From Pseudomonadota bacterium (GTDB lineage Bacteria; Pseudomonadota; Alphaproteobacteria; Rhizobiales; Hyphomicrobiaceae), in the NCBI GenBank assembly GCA_023412745.1, contig JAEZBZ010000325.1:1-5375 (forward strand): a stretch of DNA of 5,375 nucleotides. The letters run 5' to 3'. Both the position numbers and the translations under genes were made by a program. The notes under the pieces were generated by a model, which was not told the origin of the DNA, searched no databases, and saw only the letters and a list, made by a program, of their open reading frames with translations. Of the stretch, positions 1 to 5,375 are shown one piece after another (the stretch's first letter is position 1; each line of letters starts with the position of its first letter).

Positions 1-1
1 C

Positions 2-544
2 GGCACCACCGCCATCTACGTCACGCACGATCAGGTCGAGGCGATGACGCTCGGCGACCGCGTCGTGGTGATGAAGGACGGCTGGGTTCAGCAGGTTGGC
101 GAACCGCTTGAACTCTATAACGCACCGGCTAACAAATTCGTTGCAGGCTTCATCGGCTCGCCGTCGATGAACTTTGCCTCGGTCGAAGTCACCGAAACCA
201 ACGGCGATTTGTGGGTGCAGAATTCCGGTATGCGCCTCAAGGTGCCGGGCCGCAATACGGAAGGCCTGCGCAAGTACGTCGGCAAGCAGGTGACCTTCGG
301 CATTCGTCCGGAGAATCTGCGGGTGGCGAATTCGGCCGATCCCTCCGAATATGTGTTCGATTCTGTAATCGAGGTCATCGAGCAGCTCGGATCGGAGATC
401 CTTCTCGACGTGTCGGTCGGTGGCGGCACCATGGTGGCGGCAGTTGAGCCGACGCTGCGGACGAAGATCCACGAAAAGATGAGCCTGAGCGTCAATCCCG
501 ACAGGATGCACTTCTTCGACGCAGAAACGGAAGCTGCGATCTAG
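2..544 (+). CDS. CUT1-family ABC transporter ATP-binding protein (MalK/UgpC type), 3' part
   Basis: This is the C-terminal 180 residues of the ATPase that powers import of a sugar, polyol or glycerol-phosphate-like solute at the inner membrane. The 5' end lies outside the window, and the frame is open from base 2. The visible part starts just before the H-loop (YVTHDQVEAMTLGDRV, switch histidine at bases 26-28). It continues through the last helices of the nucleotide-binding domain (VQQVGEPLELYNAPAN) and the FIGSPSMNF linker that marks MalK/UgpC proteins. It ends in the OB-fold/TOBE regulatory domain with the GIRPENL motif near base 300. Walker A, Walker B and the signature motif are upstream and not seen. 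The length after the H-loop is normal for the family, so the 3' end looks intact. The permease and binding-protein genes presumably lie further upstream. Family assignment is firm, but the substrate cannot be told from this part. Automated pipelines often label such genes ugpC without evidence for glycerol-3-phosphate. Confidence 0.95.
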   Translation, partial: GTTAIYVTHDQVEAMTLGDRVVVMKDGWVQQVGEPLELYNAPANKFVAGFIGSPSMNFASVEVTETNGDLWVQNSGMRLKVPGRNTEGLRKYVGKQVTFGIRPENLRVANSADPSEYVFDSVIEVIEQLGSEILLDVSVGGGTMVAAVEPTLRTKIHEKMSLSVNPDRMHFFDAETEAAI

Positions 545-561
545 CTTCCCGCAGACTTGTA

Positions 562-600
562 GGCGCCCGTTCTTCGACCTCGGTCGAGGAAACGGGCGCC
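562..600 (+). terminator. Strong hairpin after the ABC transporter gene, possible terminator without a T-run
   Basis: A perfect 10-bp inverted repeat (GGCGCCCGTT at 562-571, AACGGGCGCC at 591-600) encloses a second stem (574-578 with 583-587). This makes an almost continuous hairpin with a bulged A at 590. It starts 17 bases after the stop codon of the ABC gene, where a terminator would be expected. The bases that follow (GTCGCAATTAC) hold no T-tract, so it is not a canonical intrinsic terminator. It could instead protect the 3' end of the transporter mRNA or cause pausing. The stem is seen directly; its function is inferred from position. Confidence 0.5.
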
Positions 601-630
601 GTCGCAATTACACTCCACACATGATCGTTG

Positions 631-675
631 AGCGCGCTATGCTTGCGGCCGCATATGTTGGCCGAAGCTCGAGCT
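631..675. promoter_or_regulatory. Cluster of short palindromes upstream of the dehydrogenase gene, candidate operator/promoter region
   Basis: The gap between the ABC gene and the next start codon holds three perfect short palindromes: AGCGCGCT (631-638), TGCGGCCGCA (644-653) and AGCTCGAGCT (666-675). Their centres are about 14 and 22 bases apart. Weak sigma-70-like hexamers can be drawn, for example TATAGG at 679-684, but none has a good -35 box at 17 bases. A regulator site and promoter for the three-gene block would fit here, because a strong hairpin separates it from the transporter gene. GC-rich palindromes of 8-10 bp also occur by chance, so this is a low-confidence call. Confidence 0.25.
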
Positions 676-731
676 GCTATAGGGTCGTGACGCTGGCTGG
701 TTCGTCCTGCCAAGCCCAAAAAAACACAAGT

Positions 732-744
732 GGAAGGGGAAGGA
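732..744 (+). promoter_or_regulatory. Purine-rich ribosome binding site that fixes the dehydrogenase start
   Basis: An unbroken purine stretch (GGAAGGGGAAGGA) runs directly into the ATG at 745. It contains AAGGGGA at 734-740 with 4 bases of spacing. The alternative in-frame GTG at 730 lies upstream of this stretch and has only A-rich sequence (A7 at 718-724) before it, so the ATG at 745 is preferred. Confidence 0.7.
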
Positions 745-1629
745 ATGTCGGAGAGCGTTGCTTTTGTCGGCCTGGGGGCCATGGGCCTGCCGATGGCGGA
801 AAACCTCGTCAAGAAACAGCTCCGGGTCGTCGGATATGACATCCGCCCCGAGGCCATCGCCAAGCTGGAGGCCGTCGGCGGTCACGGTGCAGCGTCGTCG
901 CGCAAGGCTGCCACCGGAGCCGGGACGCTCGTCCTCATGGTGGTCAATGCTGACCAGGCCGAAGCCGTTCTGTTTGCCGATGGCGCGCTCGACGTGCTGG
1001 CACCGGAAGCGACTGTCATCCTGACCGCAACGTGTTCATCCTCGCGCGTCGCCGACATCGCGCGGCGCGTTGAAGCGACCGGCCGCAGTTTCGTCGATGC
1101 GCCGGTTTCCGGCGGCATTCCCGGCGCCACGGGCGGCACGCTGACCATCATGGCGGCGGCGAAGAACCCGGTGTTCGAGAAAGCCAAGCCCATCCTGGAG
1201 ACGATGGGATCGAAGCTGTATCACCTGGGCGAAAGGCCCGGCCAGGGCGCGGCCATGAAGACCGTCAACCAGCTCCTGTGCGGCCTGCACATCGCGGTAG
1301 CGGCCGAGGGGCTGGCGCTGGCCGAGCGCGAGGGCATCGATCCTGCACTGGCCTTGGAGATCCTGTCCGGTTCGGCCGCGTCGAGCTGGATGCTGCAGCA
1401 TCGCGGACCGCGCATCGTCAAGGACGACGGCCAGGTCGCCAGCGCGCTGGATATCTTCGTGAAGGATCTCGGCATCGTGCTGGATGCCGGCCGCAGCGCC
1501 AAGATCGGCCTACCGCTGGCCGCCGCCGCGCACCAGCTCTATCTGGCCGCCTCCGCTGCAGGTCTCGGTGCCAAAGATGACAGCCAGGTCATCGAAGTCT
1601 ATCGGGCGTTCCGCCAGAAGAAAGCCTGA
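745..1629 (+). CDS. NAD-dependent beta-hydroxyacid dehydrogenase, L-threonate dehydrogenase (LtnD)-like
   Basis: This is a 294-residue cytosolic oxidoreductase of the 3-hydroxyisobutyrate/6-phosphogluconate dehydrogenase superfamily, of full family length. The N-terminal Rossmann fold has the dinucleotide motif GLGAMG (residues 9-14) and an Asp after beta-2 (D32 in GYDIRP), which suggests NAD rather than NADP. The substrate-binding signature DAPVSGG is at 118-124. The catalytic lysine is K172 in MKTVNQ, with N175 beside it, and the C-terminal domain carries KD at 240-241. The stretch ASSWM...HR followed by ALDIFVKDLG and KDDSQVI (212-283) resembles E. coli LtnD/YgbJ more than GarR or MmsB, from remembered family sequences. 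LtnD oxidises L-threonate to 2-oxo-tetronate. The usual partners (DUF1537 kinase, OtnC aldolase, OtnI isomerase) are not in the window, so the true substrate may be another small hydroxy acid. It is the first gene of a likely operon, with the GMC oxidoreductase 42 bases downstream. The superfamily call is firm and the LtnD subgroup probable. Confidence 0.85.
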   Translation: MSESVAFVGLGAMGLPMAENLVKKQLRVVGYDIRPEAIAKLEAVGGHGAASSRKAATGAGTLVLMVVNADQAEAVLFADGALDVLAPEATVILTATCSSSRVADIARRVEATGRSFVDAPVSGGIPGATGGTLTIMAAAKNPVFEKAKPILETMGSKLYHLGERPGQGAAMKTVNQLLCGLHIAVAAEGLALAEREGIDPALALEILSGSAASSWMLQHRGPRIVKDDGQVASALDIFVKDLGIVLDAGRSAKIGLPLAAAAHQLYLAASAAGLGAKDDSQVIEVYRAFRQKKA

Positions 1630-1671
1630 TACGCACGCGTTCGTCGGTTTTGCAGACGGGGAGCATGGGGC

Positions 1672-3297
1672 ATGGCAACCCAATCGTTGTCTTTCGACTA
1701 CGTGATCATCGGCGCCGGTTCGGCCGGCTGCGTTTTGGCCAATCGGTTGAGTGAGGATCCCGGCGTCACGGTGGCGCTGGTCGAGGCCGGGAGCCGCGAT
1801 CTCAATCCGTGGCTGCACATTCCGGCGGGCTATTTCCGCACCATGTTCAACCCGAGCGTCACCTGGCAGTTCGGGTCCGGGCCCGAGCCTTTCCTCGGGG
1901 ATCGCATCGTGCCCTGGCCGCGCGGCCGGGTGCTTGGCGGCACCAGTGCGGTCAACGGCCTGCTGTACGTGCGAGGCCAGGCGATGGATTTTGACACCTG
2001 GCGCCAGCTCGGAAATACGGGCTGGTCATACCAGGATGTGCTGCCCTATTTCAAACGCGCGGAAGACCAGGAGCGCGGCGCCGACGACTATCACGGCGCG
2101 GGCGGTCCACAGGGCGTGTCCGACGTCCACATGGATAATCCGGTCTGCGAAGCCTACATCGCGTCGTGCGTGGCGGCGGGCATCCCGCACACCACGGACT
2201 TCAACGGTCGCGAGCAGGAGGGTGTCGGCTACTATCAGCTCACAACCCGCAACGGTCGCCGCTGTTCGACGGCGGTCGGCTATCTCAATCCGGTGCGCTC
2301 GCGGGTCAATCTGTCGATCCTCACCGACGCGGCCGTCGAACGGATCACGCTGGAGGGCAAGCGCGCCACCGGCATCGTGTTCCGCCGAGGCGGTGACACG
2401 GTAACCGTTCAGGCGCGTCGCGAGGTGATCGTGTCGGCCGGTGCGATCGGCAGTCCGCAACTGCTGCAGGTCTCGGGCATCGGTCCCGGCGCTGTCCTGC
2501 AATCGGCGGGTGTCGAGGTCCGTCATGACCTGCCGGGCGTCGGCGAGAATCTGCAGGATCATTTTCAGGCGCGCTTCGTCTACGAGTGCGATCTCGCTGG
2601 CAGCCTGAACGACGTCTGGCACAGCCGAGTGAAGCAGTTCCAGACCGGCCTGCAGTACATGTTCTCGCGCACCGGCATTCTGACCATCGGCGCGGGCGTC
2701 GTTGGCGTATTCGCCAAGTCGCGGCCGGAGCTCGATGCGCCGGACATCCAGTTCCATTTCCTGCCGCTGTCGGCGGAAGGCCCAGGGCAGGGGCTGCATC
2801 GGTTTTCGGGCGTCACCGCATCGGTATGCCAGTTGCGTCCGGACAGTCGGGGTACGATTTCGATCACCTCGCCCGATCCGGTTGTGGCGCCGCGCATCAT
2901 CTCGAACTATCTGGCGGTCGAGAATGACCGGCGGGTGCTGGTCGATGGCCTGCAACTTGCGCGCAGGATCGCCAAGCAGCCGCCCTTCGCCCAGCATATC
3001 GTGCGCGAATACATTCCCGGGCCGGATTTCCAGACGGATGACGATTTCTTGGCCTTCGCGAAAGCCAAGGGCACGACGATCTTCCACCCCTGCGGCACCT
3101 GCAAGATGGGCAGTGATCCGATGGCGGTGGTCGATGAGCGGCTGCGCGTGCATGGCGTCGGCGGCCTGCGCGTCGTCGATGCGTCGATCATGCCGACCAT
3201 GACGTCGGGCAATACCAACGCGCCGACCATTATGATCGGCGAGAAGGCCGCGGACATGATCCGCGAGGATGCGAAGGCGGCAACACGGGCCGCGTAA
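1672..3297 (+). CDS. GMC-family FAD-dependent alcohol dehydrogenase (choline dehydrogenase-like)
   Basis: This 541-residue flavoprotein is of normal GMC length and is predicted to oxidise an alcohol with FAD, passing electrons to a carrier or quinone. The FAD-binding Rossmann motif GAGSAG is at residues 14-19, with E38 (LVEAG) for the ADP ribose. GMC signature 1 is at 83-102 (PRGRVLGGTSAVNG...), signature 2 at 257-271 (GAIGSPQLLQVSGIG), and VGENLQDH at 290-297. The active-site histidine is expected at H472 in HPCGTCKMG. Its partner is an Asn in GNTNAPT (N514 or N516; N516 is more likely from the BetA/choline oxidase pattern). There is no signal peptide, so it should be cytoplasmic. The ATG at 1672 has a GGGGAG ribosome binding site 8 bases upstream. 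BetA-like automated names are likely, but no betaine genes (betB, betI) are here and the LtnD-like and hydrolase neighbours point elsewhere. The family is certain; the substrate is unknown. Confidence 0.95.
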   Translation: MATQSLSFDYVIIGAGSAGCVLANRLSEDPGVTVALVEAGSRDLNPWLHIPAGYFRTMFNPSVTWQFGSGPEPFLGDRIVPWPRGRVLGGTSAVNGLLYVRGQAMDFDTWRQLGNTGWSYQDVLPYFKRAEDQERGADDYHGAGGPQGVSDVHMDNPVCEAYIASCVAAGIPHTTDFNGREQEGVGYYQLTTRNGRRCSTAVGYLNPVRSRVNLSILTDAAVERITLEGKRATGIVFRRGGDTVTVQARREVIVSAGAIGSPQLLQVSGIGPGAVLQSAGVEVRHDLPGVGENLQDHFQARFVYECDLAGSLNDVWHSRVKQFQTGLQYMFSRTGILTIGAGVVGVFAKSRPELDAPDIQFHFLPLSAEGPGQGLHRFSGVTASVCQLRPDSRGTISITSPDPVVAPRIISNYLAVENDRRVLVDGLQLARRIAKQPPFAQHIVREYIPGPDFQTDDDFLAFAKAKGTTIFHPCGTCKMGSDPMAVVDERLRVHGVGGLRVVDASIMPTMTSGNTNAPTIMIGEKAADMIREDAKAATRAA

Positions 3298-3309
3298 TCG
3301 CAATTGGAT

Positions 3310-3313
3310 AGGA
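3310..3313 (+). promoter_or_regulatory. AGGA ribosome binding site that fixes the hydrolase start
   Basis: AGGA lies 8 bases before the ATG at 3322. A TTG at 3304 would lengthen the protein by six residues (MDRTRG), but it has no Shine-Dalgarno sequence in front of it. The ATG start also gives the family's usual beginning (a few residues before DYEAEYNNR). Confidence 0.65.
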
Positions 3314-3321
3314 CGCGCGGC

Positions 3322-4146
3322 ATGCCGATCGACTACGAGGCCGAGTATAACAATCGCCGGCGCGTTCCCGAGAGCGGTGAGATCGTCGCGCGCTGGCTGG
3401 AGCAGGCCGAGCGTGCGCGGTCGTCACTGGCCTGCGAGCTGGGTATCGCCTACGGCCCCGGACCGCGCCATCTCTACGATCTGTTCCCGGCGAACGGTGG
3501 CGGCAAGACCGATCCGCCGCTGGTCGTCTACATCCACGGCGGTTACTGGCAGCGCGGCGATCGCTCGGAATACAGCTTCGTCGCCGAGCAGTTGGTGGCG
3601 CGTGGTGCCAATGTCGTTCTTCCGTCCTATTCGCTGTGCCCGCATGTCAGCGTGGCGGAGATTACAGATGAGATTCGCTCGTTCCTGGTTGCGCTGTGGG
3701 GCAGGTTCCAGCGTCGCCCGGTGATCGTCGGTCATTCGGCGGGCGGGCATCTCGCGGCCGAGATGATCGCGACGGATTGGTCGAAGCATGCGGGTGTTCC
3801 GGCCGATCTGGTGCGTGCGGGCTACGCCCTCAGCGGCGTGTTCGAACTGGCGCCGCTCATTCCGACGAGCCTCAACGAGGCGTTGGGGTTAACGCCCGAT
3901 AGCGCGCGGGCGGCAAGTCCGCTGTTCGGGCGCGTGCCATTGCCCGGGAGCAATTTCGTGGCCGGGGTCGGTGGCGCGGAAAGCGACGAGTTCCTGCGCC
4001 AGAGCCGGGATCTGGCGGCGGCGTGGTCCGGGATCAAGGCTGAGTGCGTGGTGGTGCCGGGCGCCAACCACTTCACTGTGGTGGACGAACTGTCCCGCCC
4101 AGGCAGTGCCATGATCGAGCGGATCCTCCGGTTGGCTCAGGTCTAG
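3322..4146 (+). CDS. Alpha/beta hydrolase, arylformamidase (kynurenine formamidase)-like
   Basis: This is a 274-residue soluble serine hydrolase. The N-terminus has the family's EYNNRRRVPE element (residues 8-17). The oxyanion-hole motif HGGYWQ is at 72-77 and the nucleophile elbow GHSAGG at 137-142, with S139 as nucleophile. The catalytic His is H250 in GANHF. The acid is probably E220 or D222 in GGAESDEFLRQS. The segment SGVFELAPL..TSLNEAL (171-188) closely resembles animal arylformamidase (AFMID), which hydrolyses N-formylkynurenine. Bacterial tryptophan degradation normally uses a different, metal-dependent KynB fold, and no kynA or kynU gene is visible. An ester, lactone or amide related to the neighbouring dehydrogenases' pathway is therefore at least as likely a substrate. 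It lies 24 bases after the GMC gene and closes the likely operon. Its stop faces a convergent gene 20 bases away. The fold and triad Ser/His are firm; the reaction is inferred. Confidence 0.88.
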   Translation: MPIDYEAEYNNRRRVPESGEIVARWLEQAERARSSLACELGIAYGPGPRHLYDLFPANGGGKTDPPLVVYIHGGYWQRGDRSEYSFVAEQLVARGANVVLPSYSLCPHVSVAEITDEIRSFLVALWGRFQRRPVIVGHSAGGHLAAEMIATDWSKHAGVPADLVRAGYALSGVFELAPLIPTSLNEALGLTPDSARAASPLFGRVPLPGSNFVAGVGGAESDEFLRQSRDLAAAWSGIKAECVVVPGANHFTVVDELSRPGSAMIERILRLAQV

Positions 4147-4166
4147 TCGCGGGCGCGCGGCGTTCT

Positions 4167-4457
4167 TCAGTTCTTGCGTGGGAACAGACGGGCGGTGATC
4201 GCGGAAACGTTGTCGGTCGGCGTCAGCGAAGTTGGCTGGCGGCTGGCGCGCTCAACCTCGAGGACGGCCGTTTGGAGGGCTTCAGCCGCCTTTTCGAGCC
4301 CGCGCACGCGCTGCAGATCGTGCTGGATGTAGGCCAGCGTGTCTCGCACGGTCGATAAATCGAGGCCGGGCAGGCCGGATTTCACAACGGGCTTCTTCAA
4401 CACGACCGATGACCTCTCGTTGATCGGACGCTCCAATGCGTGGTGCGCAACACGCAA
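4167..4457 (-). CDS. Small conserved-looking hypothetical protein, start unresolved
   Basis: I do not recognise a named family. The frame reads 96 residues from a TTG at 4457, and 78 from a GTG at 4403. The GTG is the only start with a reasonable Shine-Dalgarno sequence (GAGAGG at 4413-4418, 9 bases of spacing). The core (LDLSTVRDTLAYIQHDLQRV followed by GLEKAAEALQTAVLEVERA) is charged, leucine/alanine-spaced and predicted helical, with no membrane segment, signal peptide or cysteine. It looks like a small helical or coiled-coil protein. Third codon positions are G/C-rich as in true genes here. The frame stays open and protein-like upstream to 4502 (FKELDLARDL...), beyond any good start, and is cut off from an ATG at 4503 by one base in an A4 run. 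The true protein may therefore be about 111 residues. It follows ubiG on the same strand and converges on the hydrolase gene. No function can be assigned. Confidence 0.6.
   Translation of the reverse strand: MRVAHHALERPINERSSVVLKKPVVKSGLPGLDLSTVRDTLAYIQHDLQRVRGLEKAAEALQTAVLEVERASRQPTSLTPTDNVSAITARLFPRKN
4413..4418 (-). promoter_or_regulatory. GAGAGG, possible ribosome binding site for a GTG start at 4403
   Basis: On the minus strand GAGAGG sits 9 bases before the GTG at 4403-4401. A stronger AAGGAG (4476-4481) is also present further upstream, but it is 18 bases from the TTG at 4457 and only 1 base from a TTG in another frame, so it supports neither start well. These sites are the only start evidence for the small gene. 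Confidence 0.3.
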
Positions 4458-4550
4458 GTCGCGGGCCAGATCAAGCTCCTTGAATGCGGGAAAACCGTTC
4501 CATTATGGGACGTTAGGTGGCGGCGAGGTTGTCGCGCAGAATTGTGGTCG

Positions 4551-4571
4551 TTCCGCGTCGAGACAGCGGAA
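4551..4571 (-). other. Weak hairpin in the gap after ubiG
   Basis: In the 148-base gap between ubiG and the small gene, TTCCGC (4551-4556) pairs with GCGGAA (4566-4571) around a 9-base loop. Nearer the ubiG stop, a 5-bp GC stem can form between 4580-4584 and 4595-4599. Neither is followed by a T-run on the minus strand, so termination after ubiG is not demonstrated. CATAAT on the minus strand (4507-4502) resembles a -10 box but has no clear -35 box. Otherwise nothing is seen in this gap. Confidence 0.2.
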
Positions 4572-4605
4572 TCCAGGGCGGCGCCGGGGAACGCGCGCCC
4601 GCAGA

Positions 4606-5367
4606 TCAGACGGCCGCGGGCTTGGCTGCGGCGGCCATGTAGTTCACGTCGATATCGGAAGCCAATGACCAGACGTCGGTGAGGGGATTGTAGGTGACGC
4701 CCTCGAATGTCGGGCTCTGCAACCCGGCCACGGCACAGTAACCGGCCATTTCCCCGGTCGTCACGAAGCGGTCCCACTGATGCGTGCCGACCGGCAGCCA
4801 GCGCAGGACATATTCGGCCCCGACGATAGCCAGCATGTAGGACTTCATCGTGCGGTTGATGGTGGACAGGATCAGTAGGCCGCCGGGACGTACCAGCCGA
4901 CCGCAGGTCGTGATGAAAGCCTGTGGATCGGGCACGTGCTCGACCACCTCCAGGCAGGCGACCGCATCGAACGTGGCGCCTTCGGCCACCAGATCCTCGG
5001 CCAGGCAGGCGCGATAGGCAACATTGAGCCCCTGCGGCTCGGCATGCTGGCGCGCCGCCGCGATATTCTCCTCGGCCGGATCGATGCCGGTGACTGTTGC
5101 GCCAAGACGTGCCAGCGGTTCCGAAATCAGCCCGCCGCCACAGCCGATATCCAGGATCGACAGGCCCGTAAGCGGCCGCAGCGGGCGGTCCGGCATGTCA
5201 AAGTGGCGGATCAGGGCCGCACGTAGGAACGCAAGCCGGGCCGGGCCGATCTTATGAAGCGGGCGGAACTTGCCATTCGGGTCCCACCATTCGCCTGACA
5301 GACGTGCGAAACGGTCGACTTCGGCCGGGTCAAAGGTCGTACGGTCGGAATGTGAGGCACTGTTCAT
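4606..5367 (-). CDS. ubiG: Bifunctional ubiquinone O-methyltransferase UbiG
   Basis: This is a complete 253-residue SAM-dependent methyltransferase that performs both O-methylations of ubiquinone synthesis: 2-polyprenyl-6-hydroxyphenol and 3-demethylubiquinol (EC 2.1.1.222 and 2.1.1.64). It acts at the cytoplasmic face of the inner membrane. The UbiG-specific N-terminus DPAEVDRFARLSGEWWDPNGKF (in part residues 13-34) precedes motif I LDIGCGGGL (72-80). The acidic end of beta-2 is D96 (TGIDPAEEN). Next come CLEVVEHV (138-145) and LSTINRT (167-173), and the C-terminal GTHQWDRF (194-201) is typical of UbiG. The length is normal and there is no sign of damage. The ATG at 5367 leaves only 8 bases to the window edge, so its ribosome binding site and promoter are not visible. 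In many alphaproteobacteria ubiG lies divergent from lysC, which may be just outside. Confidence is very high. Confidence 0.98.
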   Translation of the reverse strand: MNSASHSDRTTFDPAEVDRFARLSGEWWDPNGKFRPLHKIGPARLAFLRAALIRHFDMPDRPLRPLTGLSILDIGCGGGLISEPLARLGATVTGIDPAEENIAAARQHAEPQGLNVAYRACLAEDLVAEGATFDAVACLEVVEHVPDPQAFITTCGRLVRPGGLLILSTINRTMKSYMLAIVGAEYVLRWLPVGTHQWDRFVTTGEMAGYCAVAGLQSPTFEGVTYNPLTDVWSLASDIDVNYMAAAAKPAAV

Positions 5368-5375
5368 GGCCGCGA

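Noticed and set aside
621..839. Plus-strand 72-codon frame in the gap before the dehydrogenase
   Set aside because: It starts without a ribosome binding site, runs out of frame into the dehydrogenase gene, and its composition is not protein-like.
1751..2404. Plus-strand 217-codon frame inside the GMC gene
   Set aside because: It is an Arg/Ser/Ala-rich shadow in another frame of a clear gene.
1672..3297. Naming the GMC gene betA (choline dehydrogenase)
   Set aside because: The active-site motifs are shared by many GMC alcohol dehydrogenases, and no betB, betI or choline transporter gene is seen.
2026..3303. Long minus-strand open frame (425 codons) opposite the GMC gene
   Set aside because: The translation is rich in Arg, His and Asp with no recognisable motif. 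It lies wholly opposite a GMC gene with every family signature. Long antisense frames are common in GC-rich genes.
3304..3321. TTG start for the hydrolase, six residues earlier
   Set aside because: No Shine-Dalgarno sequence precedes it, while AGGA is well placed for the ATG at 3322.
4044..4358. Plus-strand frame crossing the convergent junction
   Set aside because: It overlaps the hydrolase end and the small minus-strand gene out of frame, and shows no motif or start signal.
4397..4777. Minus-strand frame overlapping the 3' end of ubiG and the following gap
   Set aside because: The part inside ubiG is an out-of-frame arginine-rich shadow, and the rest merely runs through the gap. It has no domain and no independent ribosome binding site.

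Overview
The window is GC-rich bacterial DNA, most likely from an alphaproteobacterium. The grounds are a UbiG of alphaproteobacterial type (DPAEV...EWWDPNGKFRPLH at its N-terminus), strongly G/C-biased third codon positions, and the gene content: a CUT1 sugar-type ABC transporter, a GMC oxidoreductase and a beta-hydroxyacid dehydrogenase. No genus can be named from the sequence alone.

Layout. Positions 2-544 (+) hold the 3' end of a MalK/UgpC-type ABC transporter ATPase. A strong hairpin (562-600) follows, then an A/T-richer gap with several short palindromes. Next come three closely spaced + strand genes that look like one operon. They are an L-threonate dehydrogenase-like (LtnD-type) NAD-dependent dehydrogenase (745-1629), a GMC-family flavin alcohol dehydrogenase (1672-3297) and an arylformamidase-like alpha/beta hydrolase (3322-4146). 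The gaps between them are 42 and 24 bases, and each gene has its own Shine-Dalgarno sequence. At 4146/4167 the orientation flips. On the minus strand lie a small hypothetical protein (stop at 4167, start unresolved) and, upstream of it, a complete ubiG (5367-4606) for ubiquinone biosynthesis.

How the parts may work together. The + strand block reads as a small-molecule catabolic module: import by the ABC transporter, oxidation of an alcohol by the GMC enzyme, hydrolysis of an ester, lactone or amide by the hydrolase, and oxidation of a hydroxy acid by the LtnD-like enzyme. The order of steps and the substrate are inference. None of the usual LtnD partners (DUF1537 kinase, class II aldolase OtnC, isomerase OtnI) and no other kynurenine-pathway genes are present, so neither the L-threonate nor the tryptophan pathway can be assigned. 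The minus strand block is core metabolism, so 4147-4166 appears to be the border between an accessory catabolic locus and housekeeping DNA.

I see no RNA gene, mobile element, CRISPR array or integration site. The points most worth a second look are the unusual three-enzyme grouping and the small minus-strand gene. That gene's reading frame stays protein-like upstream of any good start, and a one-base shift in an A4 run would join it to an ATG.
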